Assembly (NCBI GenBank): GCA_025786725.1
Contig: JAHLTZ010000001.1
Coordinates: 868,001 to 932,000, forward strand
Length of the DNA stretch: 64,000 nt
Source of the DNA: Syncephalis fuscata
Taxonomy: Eukaryota > Zoopagomycota > Zoopagomycetes > Zoopagales > Piptocephalidaceae
Reading direction: 5' to 3'
Every line of letters begins with the position of its first letter. Position 1 is the first letter of the stretch. The position numbers and the translations under genes are program-made. The notes below the pieces were generated by a model. That model saw only the letters and a program-made list of their open reading frames with translations. It searched no databases and was not told where the DNA came from. Of this stretch, positions 55,387 through 64,000 are shown in pieces.

Positions 55387-56145
55387 ATTTAATGCACTTT
55401 AGTTTGTGTTTAATATGAAGAAATAGTTGTCATTGTAGTCACATTTTTAAAATATGAGCTGTTGATATCATATAGTATTATGTTAACAAATAACACTAGC
55501 AGTGATAAATGTCGGATGAGATTTTTGTTTGCCAATCTTTTTATTACAAATTTAACTAGTCATCATGTTTAATCATTGTTCGTCAATATATCATTAATTT
55601 ATTTATTATATAAATAATAATATGCGCTATAACAACACAATTATATAATTTTTTGTAACAAGTGGTAACAGCTTTCTTGTTACAATAAACCAAATGTTAG
55701 AAGTACGATAATATTAGTTACATCACCTTTATTCCATTTACATAAATAATAGTGGTATGTACCCGATAATCCCTGACGATTCCTTAATTATTTCCTGACA
55801 TGGAAATAACGCATTTAACGTGTTAACATAATACATTTACTAATATCTCGACTATGAGATGGTTAATAATATACACACTGATTAAAGGATTATTATCTAT
55901 TATATTCACTATATTGTATTCACGGTTGTTACAATTTTTGTCATCAGTGTCATTAGCATATTGATACTAGTAATATTATTACTATTATTACTATTTTTCA
56001 GCTTAATATACAAGCCAATGTATTTTATTAACACCAGATAAGCGTCTACAATCATTTATTATTTGTTATGTTTAGTTTTCAAGCACAATATTATATAACT
56101 GCACTATTATGCCCAAAACGTAGTAACTTTAGTGATAATTACTAT
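55387..56145. other. Intergenic AT-rich region
   Basis: About 760 bases between copies 3 and 4. The first 90 are the 3' flank shared with copy 2; the rest is AT-rich and single-copy as far as I can see, with (ATT)n and (ATTACT)n-like tracts at 55976-55993 and 56136-56155, the latter just at the border of the shared upstream module. Confidence 0.5.
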
Positions 56146-56791
56146 TACTATTATGCTATTGATTAAATATTGTACATTATCATTATTATTACAAATGTAC
56201 GGGTTTAAAAACACAACAGCGCACTAGTAATTTTATTTGGATTTGGAGATAAGTTGTAAATGTGTTGTTAACTAGCTTATTACCTTTAATAAAGCTACTC
56301 AAAATGTTTAATCTCAATAGAAACATGCTTATTTGTCCTACCTATATGGCTTTAAACCAAATAGCAATTGCTGTAGCTTAAGCAGTTACACGAAATAAAC
56401 TAGCATCAATGTTACCCCCAATCATTATTTTACCCACCAAAGGCGGCAAAACGTGTGTACAGTTTAAAGCGCTATAACTCAGGCACTGACTTGTTTAATA
56501 AATGTGGTAAAACCGATTCAAACAATAAGATATGACTCATGTGTTAGAAAAACAGTCCATTCTTAAACGCTATACTACGTAATGGGTTTGCCGAATTCTT
56601 GTATTTGTCTAATTATGTCAAACATTGCTTGCTTTTATGTACCATTGATTACTAATATATGAATTAGTAATTAATGGTTTTACCGGTTTGTTGCGACGTG
56701 CTATAGCATTTAAATAGAACCGCAAATTGCTGCAATTATCCACATTACAATTATCGGTCCAGTGTCACACATTCCATAGTATCTACCCAAC
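56146..56791. repeat. Upstream module of AKR copy 4, inverted copy of 53323-53968
   Basis: See the description for 53323-53968. The hairpin here is at about 56641-56678, with arms ACCATT.ATTACTAAT and ATTAGTAAT.AATGGT. Its identity to the copy-2 module extends into the first 30 codons of the gene, then stops. Confidence 0.9.
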
Positions 56792-57901
56792 ATGTCTTCT
56801 TTCAATATCGTTAAGCGCCAGCTTGGCCAAAATGGCCCAATATTACCAGCTATCGGTCTAGGATGTATGGGCATGTCGCCCGGTATCTACGGAAACAACA
56901 CTGCATTGGCCAATGTATCATTAGCAGATTTACCAGTCGACGTAAACGACGAAACCACTGCATCGGCTCTGGCCACGCTTACTCGCGCATTTGAAGCTGG
57001 ATGTACCTTTTGGGATACGGCCGTGAGTAATATAACTTATATACGTCACAATGGTACTAATTATCTACACTAGAATGCATATGGTTCTGGTCATAACGAA
57101 AAATTGATTTCACATGTGTTAAAAAAGCATCGTGATCAAGTGTTTATTTGTACAAAGTTTGCCATTCGCATGTATCCTGATGGCCGCCGTGCTGTATGTG
57201 CCGAACCAAGTTATATCCGCCAGTGCTGTGAAGAAAGTCTTGCTCGTCTTGGTGTGGACTGCATTGATTTGTATTACCAGCACCGTGTTGACCCCAATGT
57301 GCCAATTGAAACGTCGGTTGGTGCTATGGCCGAGCTTGTACGTGAAGGCAAGGTGAAGTACATTGGCCTGTCAGAATGCTCGGCCGAAACGCTACGTCGT
57401 GCCCATAAGGTTCATCCCATTGCAGCCGTGCAAGTCGAATATAGCCCATGGACTCGTGACATTGAAACAAATGGACTACTTGATGCCTGTAAAGAGCTCA
57501 ATATAGCACTAGTTGCATACGCACCACTTGGCCGAGGCTTTCTGACCGGCAATATTCGTACGGTAGATGATCTGCCAGCAGGCGACTGGCGTCGCCAAAA
57601 TCCTCGTTTCCAAGAAGAGGCATTGGCTAAGAACTTGGCACTCGTTGATGCATTCCGTCGCATTGGTGAGAAGAAAGGATGCACTGCCGGTCAATTGTGT
57701 TTAGCATGGGTGCTAAAACAATGGGATGGCATCTTTGTTATTCCTGGCACTAAGCGTGTCAAGTATCTGGAAGAAAATCTTGGTGCCAACAACGTTGTAA
57801 TAACTGATGAAGATGACAAGGAGCTGCGTGAATATATCGAAGACATTGGTGTTTTAGGTGATCGCTACGATGCTAATGGTATGTCCTCAGTTAATCTTTA
57901 A
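56792..57901 (+). CDS. Aldo-keto reductase (AKR13-like), copy 4 (mosaic)
   Basis: Intact. Exons 56792-57022 and 57074-57901, intron 51 bases (GTGAGT...CTAG), 352 residues. Tetrad: Asp75 (WDTA), Tyr80 (NAYG), Lys105 and His147. A Phe-to-Ser change follows the Tyr (NAYGSGHNE). The gene is patched together: promoter and first 30 codons as in copies 2 and 3; residues 33-77, the whole intron (one base different) and the first 40 codons of exon 2 as in copy 1, 22 kb away; the middle (DLPAGDWRRQNPRFQEEALA) as in copy 3; the end (LREYIEDIGVLGDRYD) nearer copy 1. This is the pattern left by gene conversion among dispersed copies. Confidence 0.93.
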
Positions 57902-59030
57902 AAATATTGCGCTGCGGCCTTATGCAATATAAATAAACAGCTTTGTCGTTATAATCATAATGCCTAAATATGAAGCATCAATAGCATTAAATCTGATACT
58001 AATAAACAACATTAACAATGATAACAATAACCATTTTAACAATGATTGCGTTGACACTATTTTGTGTATGATTAATAGCTATTTATTTAATTACAGATCA
58101 CCTTTTTACTCATCATGATATTTTGACTAGTGATTTTGCTTTTTGAATTTCATCGCATAATGTACCTTTTGACTAATTTACCAAAACATTGCTTAATGTT
58201 AAAATATAGCTAAACTCACGGAATTAATTGAATTTTGAAGCACGGAAATATGTGTTTGCATTTACTTAAAAGTGACGTTTGAAGTAACAAGTATGATAGC
58301 TGATTATATATTTTTAAACTTTTGCTAGTGAATAATTGTTTTAACGCGGTATACAAAAGTAACTAAAATATATTAATAATTAAAATAGTTTTTGAATGCT
58401 TATAGCACATATGTTGCAACATCCTTGTATGTATTACACAAACAAAGGATGCAATAAAACAAAAACTTAAAGGGATACTAAAATAATAAAACGTTTTGAT
58501 TGTCGCATAATATATTTAAATAAATGTACTCAGTACACACAGATTAGTAATGCTAATTGATGGCACATAAATATCACAATGCATTCTGCATTGAATGAAT
58601 GGGTTATGTACAAATGGTTTGTTTATAATAATTTAAACAAAGCAGTGGTTGTTTTATTTTAGAGCATCTATATAGGTACACAATGGACATTGTGTTATTG
58701 GTTTTAAAACACTAGTGCAGGTTAATGCACAAGTAACGTTGTTTGTGTATCATATTATTTTAATTCATTGTCACAAAATTCTACTTTCTTTAGTGCTACA
58801 TTTATAACAACGTTCAGCTAATTACCAATTGTATATAAAAGAACCAAATTTACACTTATGGAGCTGTCAACTCATTATCTTAACATCAATCTTTAGAGCC
58901 ATTCTCAATATCTTTCGCGCTACAGGAACACTTATCACAGCCGGTCTGGTAAGCCATTTTACAAATGATAGTACTAAATTAAATATCATGTTGCTGTTTA
59001 TTATAGTTTAAGTTTTTAGAACATTTTATT
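57902..59030. other. Intergenic AT-rich region
   Basis: 1.1 kb between copy 4 and the CAP protein gene. A 3' end signal (ATATAAATAAA near 57927) resembles that of copy 1. The rest is AT-rich without a convincing ORF or repeat. The region before 59031 should contain the CAP gene promoter. Confidence 0.5.
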
Positions 59031-59531
59031 ATGAAGACATACATTCTCATTGCCACGTTCGCCCTTCTGGCCACCAACAGCCACAAGGCTGAATCGCTTG
59101 CCCTGTTCAAGGCACGACTAGACCCAATAAGAATGCTTTGTGATGTCAACGAGTACCGTGCTAAAAATGGCAGGAAGCCGCTAGGACTAGATGCCGATCT
59201 GAGCCGTTCAGCTACAAGACATAGCCAAATACAAGCTCAGCAAAACAAAATGAGTCACCACCTTCCTGGAGAACCTGACCTTGGTGGACGCATTAAAGCT
59301 TTAAAAGGAAGCTGGCTGGCATCAGCAGAGAATGTACATCAGGTAAAGGGCACTCAGCAAAAGGCCATGGAGGACTGGATTAAGTCTGATGGACACCGTA
59401 GAAATTTGCTTTCCGACGCTTACACACATGCCGGATTTGGTATGGTAGTCAGCAAGCAAGGTACACCATATTGGACTCAAGTGTTCAGCAACGATCCTAA
59501 AAAGAAACAGATTATTCCAAAGTGCAAATAA
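59031..59531 (+). CDS. Small secreted CAP (SCP/PR-1-like) protein
   Basis: Unspliced, 166 residues, ATG at 59031. A signal peptide covers about residues 1-21 (ILIATFALLATNS then a Ser/Ala boundary). The CAP domain fills the rest: helix 1 with DVNEYRAKNGRKPLGLDADLS, RHSQIQAQQNKMSHH with the first His, SAENVHQ with Glu100, DWIKSDGHRRNLL with His122, AGFGMVV, and PYWTQVF. These residues form the usual CAP cavity. Only two cysteines occur (37 and 165), fewer than in plant PR-1. The C-terminus is short and basic (KKKQIIPKCK). Fungal CAP proteins such as yeast Pry bind sterols and fatty acids outside the cell; the same is possible here. Compact size and a basic tail suggest a minimal form. Confidence 0.92.
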   Translation: MKTYILIATFALLATNSHKAESLALFKARLDPIRMLCDVNEYRAKNGRKPLGLDADLSRSATRHSQIQAQQNKMSHHLPGEPDLGGRIKALKGSWLASAENVHQVKGTQQKAMEDWIKSDGHRRNLLSDAYTHAGFGMVVSKQGTPYWTQVFSNDPKKKQIIPKCK

Positions 59532-61492
59532 GCCATTAGAAAGCATTCGAATAAAGTGACTTTGACAACGTATATGTTTATTGTAATTCTTATTCATGGC
59601 TGTTCTACAAATGAACTTGTAAAATCATGCAATACAATAGCCATAAATAGTTATTTCTAGTATACATTATTGTACTTAATATCTACAGTAGAATCATTGT
59701 CCTTAAAACAAGCTAATAGTATAATTACTTTATCAACAACGACACCATTAACAATGATTTGTGTAGGATAACATTATAACGATCATTGTCCTTCAATCGT
59801 CAGATTTTACAGTAACACAAACGTGAATTTACTGCATGCATCAACCATAGCTATATTTGGTTTGTCAATTAACTCACTTGCATTGCTTGCACAAATACCC
59901 AAGTAAGCTAGTAGCCTGATATGAATTGATTGCGCTGGAAACGTACTCAAAACGAGATTAGGTATAAAATACCGCAAACCAGTTTTCCATGTGATTATTT
60001 ACTCCATAGTGAACGTGGGTGTAGTTGCATGTGGTCTTCGCCAACATATTCAAAACTGCAGGACGCTATACAACCAATTTTCATCGGTCACGCTCGCTGT
60101 ATTCACGTTGTCGCACACGCGCTTTCTCTTTTTCTCCCTTTCCTTCAAGGATACACAAAAAACCGAGACTGGCAATTGGCCAACATCCTTGGATCCGGTG
60201 ACATCTGCATTACAATAAACTGGTCAACAACACTGGCATTGCAATTCTTTCCTATTTTCAACACTTTACTCTCCTTCTTCTCCATAAGAACGAAGCGCCA
60301 CAAGCCCATTAGCGCTACCGTTAAAGTGTCGTGCTGTACACGAACCCCACACAAACACTTTCCGTATTCATTTCGTTGATTATTCGTTTCTGCGTTCCTT
60401 TTTCCTTTTTCCTCTAAGCCAACTAACATTATTTCCCTAATACGTTTGCTAATATTTTGCCACTCAGGTTTATTAATTACTGTTTAGCAGTATTGATGCA
60501 ATTGTTCCCGTTCCATTTGCTTTTCTTTATTTACTTCAGCCGCGATACATACGTATTACCTTACTATCAACTCCGCCCAACTCCGCATCTCTGATTAAAT
60601 ATCATTTTCACTTCGCACTTGTTTATTAACAACAAAACAAAACCGTGTAAATCTTTGTATTTTACCATACCACCTTTGTCGCCGTTATTGGTATTACTGC
60701 CATCCGTATCGTCAACACTATTGTGATTCAACAGTACACTGCATATCTTGGCTATCTATTTATAGCAAAACACCACACTACTCCTCGTGTGTCAGTGGCT
60801 CACGCCTATTAAAAGACGAGAGGATTAGTAATTTGTGGTAGAATAATATCGTCTCGTTGTGCTCTTGGCGCCTTTGGAGCATTTGCACGCGAAACCTTGA
60901 CTGGATTCAAGTATAATTTTACATTATTTAGCGTGCTTAACTTTTAAGTATCTCCAGCCTCCTTTGGTTTGCCCTTGGCCTTCGGCGCTATCTTTTTCCA
61001 TCACATCCAACTATCATCCGCTTCTGACGTATTAGCATCGTCACCTATCCTATAAGCCTTCCTTCCTTGCCACTTCCATTCTTTTTTACTGCTGTGATAC
61101 CTTTCAGTTCCCGTTTAGTTTATCCGTATACTTATTTACTCCCTCATTCGCTCGCTCGCTCACTCTATATATATCCATCTATTCATCTTTCTCTCCCTTG
61201 TTACTTTTGACGTCACCCCTCACAAATCCATCACGTGGAGTTGCACTTCCAATTGGTATTGTTGTTATAGCTACAATTATAACTTTTGTCTGCACCTCGC
61301 TTATACGTTTCACCGAGTGAACGTGCGCTGTAAAAACGCAGCAACCTTACTGTCATTATTCTGTCATCATATCCACAGTGTAGCCAGCTTCTTTTGGGCA
61401 ATCCACTATATTAGTTTGTGTTTATTCATTTGTTCCATATTACTATATTTGTATACTCCGTCTCATTTCTGCTAAAAATTTATTTGGGCACG
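59532..61492 (+). promoter_or_regulatory. Long pyrimidine-rich upstream region of the Ser-rich gene
   Basis: Nearly 2 kb. From about 59.95 kb to the ATG at 61493 the plus strand is T/C-rich, with patches such as CTTTCTCTTTTTCTCCCTTT and CTTCCTTGCCACTTCC, CGCTCGCTCGCTCACTC (61149-61165), and a TGACGTCA-core site (TTTTGACGTCACCC near 61206-61219), the consensus for CREB/ATF-type bZIP factors. ORFs in this stretch lack features and are probably leader or promoter sequence. Confidence 0.5.
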
Positions 61493-63375
61493 ATGGCACC
61501 ACTTTCGGGCACGCTTTCAGCTGCTCGTCTTTTTTCTACGCGTTCGCGTCGTCGCAGTCGAGCAAATATCAACTCGACCGACAATAACAATATCACCTCT
61601 GCCCCTTCAACCCCTCTCATGCCCACACGCACCACAGGCAGCACCGAGTCGTTGCCACCGCTAACTACATCGTCATCCTTTGTCCCCACCGGTGAAACGA
61701 TGCAGCGCGCGGCCGGTCTATTTCTGAGGGAAGGTTCCGGCTTCCCATTTCCCTATTTGGTAGCAGCAGTAAAGGCTCGCACCAAAGACAAATCAGTCGC
61801 GATTCTGGTAATTTATCTGCTAGCTCCTACCTTTCAATGTCGGCATCAAGCAGTCATAGTAAAGGACAATCGTCGGCCCGTAAAAACAAATCCGGATTTG
61901 TCCTTGAAGCTGATACTGGCCTGACTGCCACAACTCTTATTAATGTCGAGCAGCAATGTGCACTTTACGATCGACCAAAAAATCAATCGTCGACCATTAT
62001 TGCCGACATCGACAAGTCTGAATACGCTTCTTCCTTCAAAATGATGACCAGCCATACCTTGCCAATGCCTCTTTCAGCCCATCGTGAAAGCTTACCCTCT
62101 ATCGAGCTGTATGACTACAGCCAGAAAACCAAGCCGATTAAAACTAGTCTACGGATCAATAATCGGCCGGCACCTATCGCCATTCCTGCAAAATCATCCA
62201 CTAGTTCCGATGCTATGGATAGTGCTGTTTTTAGCGCTAATACCGCTAAGGAAAGCGGTTTTCCTGCGCATTTGACCTATTCGCCACACTTTCAGCATCG
62301 TCGTGGATCTGATTCATTTTTATTTGATATGCCCTTGCGGGCCGGCCCTAGCGGCTATCCGTGGAATAGCAACACACCTCAGCCGGAGGCTGCAATGATG
62401 TCGCGCGATCCGCGTCGTCACGGAAGTGAACGGCCTTATCTTAGTAAGAGCCGTGTCACCATTGATACTCAACCACTTGGCAGCGCTAGTGCAACCAATA
62501 GTGCGCCACTCCAGCAACGTCATTCAGTTGTTGCTGTAGCTGGACGTTTTGCTACTCCAGCCGTCCCTGCCTTGCTTGCTGCCTATGATTCGACAGCCAA
62601 CCCAACTGACATGTGTCAGAATAACGACACATTGTTGCCACCTACCTCACCTGATATTTTGGGCACTTCGCCGCCAGGTGTACACGCATGGCGACGTCGT
62701 CGTTCTTTAACACCAGGCCCGATCAACACTCACATTAGCCCATCGGTATCAAACACGGCACCATTATCGTCGCAGTATCCTTCATCGGCAAATAAAATGC
62801 ACGGAAATGATTCTACAAATCAGATCCGGCCTCGTTTAGAGCTTTGGGAGGCACGTCGTGAATTACGTGCCATGGGAGGTCTTGATGAACTGCTTGCTCA
62901 GCCAGACGCAACGGTAAAGTGCACACTTACTCCAGTTGTGTGCCGTGATCCATACCGTATATCGCCGCTAAACTTGCGTGTCGAAGAAGAAGAAGAAGAG
63001 GACGAGGAGGAAAATGGCGACAACGACGAAGGAGTAGAAGGAGAAGGCATCTTTTTTGTTGACGGTGAAGATGCACTGCCTATGAAGCCCATCACTAGCT
63101 CTACAGGGTTACCGTGGAGCCATAGCTGGGAACATCAGCATAAAAATAATAGTTGGACTCATGGCCAACAAGATGGTGCAATTTCACGTAGCTATTCGGC
63201 GATCCCTCGTGCCATCGCTATGGAAAAGTCGGCTACTCTACCCCGTGCCGCAACATCTAATAGTTTACTTTGTGAAGAAGATGAATTAAGCAGCTTTAAT
63301 GCACTTTTACAAATTTCTTTAAAACCAACCAATATTCTTACTAATAATATCAGTATTAATAATAACGGGCTATAA
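61493..63375 (+). CDS. Ser-rich disordered protein, unknown, with probable one-base frameshift
   Basis: The ATG at 61493 opens a frame (RSRRRSRANINSTDNNN...) that continues to about 61720. The following frame, open from there to the stop at 63375, is displaced by one base. Its first codons before any ATG (SISEGRFRLPISLFGSSS, RQISRDSGNLSASSYLS) look translated, so the two parts most likely form one protein of about 627 residues with one base missing in the GGCC/GG region at 61710-61722. If not, translation could start at ATG 61837 (512 residues). The protein is rich in Ser, Pro, Arg and Asn, with RRRRSLTPGP, RPRLELWEARRELRAMGG, an acidic run (VEEEEEEDEEENGDNDEG), and RAIAMEKSATLPRAATS. These suggest a phosphorylated regulatory protein. 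I do not recognise the family. Confidence 0.65.
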
Positions 63376-64000
63376 TCAACCAACAACTAATAATATAGTT
63401 CTAATAGGTTTGATTTATGTCATTAATATTTTTTAATAATGCGCGTAGCCATTGCCTTTGTGGCTTTGCGCAACAGCCATTAGCATCACATTTTTACCAA
63501 TATTTGCGCACTTTATGCTTGATTCACTTTCACCAAACATTTGATAATGATTTTTATAGCTTTGCTTTTTTGCTGATTATCTTAAAATTAGCAACTTGAA
63601 ACACTTATTTGTTTGTTATTTATGGTTAATTTTATTATTACACAATTTAAATACTAGTTTATATAAAATAATTAATAAAATAATAGTTATTTTTATATTA
63701 TAAACTATTATTAAAGCAATCATTACCATAGCTGCTACCACAGTTGTTAGTTAAAATACGTAGTACTGCTTCATTGATTACTGATAGGTTCCGTAATTAC
63801 ACTTGTTTTTAAAGTAAATTTAGTAAATTTACTTAATCTTTTAATATACTCGCTATTATACTGAATTTATGTTCTATGATAATGAGTAGTTTGGTGTCAA
63901 ATGACTTTTATTCTTGATGCACTATTGCTTCACTTGTTGTTCTATGATGTATCGACATGTTGGGTAGATTGACTTTTATTATTTACACTCCATTTATTAA
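63376..64000. other. AT-rich right edge with start of another repeat copy
   Basis: The stretch after the Ser-rich gene is AT-rich. From about 63870 to the edge it matches 51711-51830 (reverse complement) and in part 38330-38370. An ATG at 63957 starts the same MLGRLTFIIYTPF reading as at 51751; the body of this copy lies outside the window. Confidence 0.6.

Noticed and set aside
59930-60379. 149-codon plus-strand ORF
   Set aside because: In the pyrimidine-rich region before the Ser-rich gene; composition reflects T/C richness, and no family feature was seen.

Overview
This looks like nuclear DNA of an AT-rich fungus. The genes are cut by many short GT-AG introns, mostly 46-65 bases, with GTAAGT-type donors, visible branch sites such as TACTAAC and YAG acceptors. 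One gene is the fused PurK-PurE form of ADE2 that is typical of fungi. Others encode an RFX factor and a long LRR scaffold resembling Cdc11/Nud1 of the septation network. The mix of a MIF-like protein, LEA2-like membrane proteins with cysteine clusters and a WS/DGAT-like acyltransferase makes me lean to an early-diverging lineage, but that is inference. No rRNA, tRNA, CRISPR array, plasmid or recognisable viral gene was seen.

Layout. 1-827 holds the 3' end of an unrecognised gene, convergent with ADE2 (1014-2879, minus). A divergent promoter separates ADE2 from a Cys-rich LEA2-like membrane protein (3404-4675, plus). Next come an inverted repeat with small membrane-protein gene starts (4835-5467), a WS/DGAT-like acyltransferase with an altered active-site motif (6409-8279, minus) and a tail-anchored relative of the LEA2-like family (9050-9946, plus). 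An RFX transcription factor (11515-14251, minus) is followed by almost 10 kb without a clear gene, pyrimidine-rich on the RFX sense strand. TDP1 (23986-26194, minus; 13 exons) follows. Two more LEA2-like proteins (28242-28919 and 31881-32453, minus) flank a 49-residue membrane peptide (31126-31275).

The right half carries an aldo-keto reductase (34580-35694), a MIF-like protein (36471-36815), a decayed repeat family (37.0-38.4 kb), a secreted protein of about 1213 residues made mostly of Pro/Ala/Lys/Glu repeats (38975-42663, minus), a Cdc11/Nud1-like LRR protein in ten exons (46117-50766), three more aldo-keto reductases as an inverted and a direct copy (52212-57901), a small secreted CAP protein (59031-59531) and a Ser-rich disordered protein (61493-63375).

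Cross-cutting points. (1) Five otherwise open genes or gene copies each need one extra base to read through, mostly in short homopolymer runs; this may be base error in the sequence or real decay. (2) The aldo-keto reductase copies are mosaics of one another, a mark of recent duplication and gene conversion. (3) At least two families of short membrane-protein genes are scattered here in complete and broken copies.
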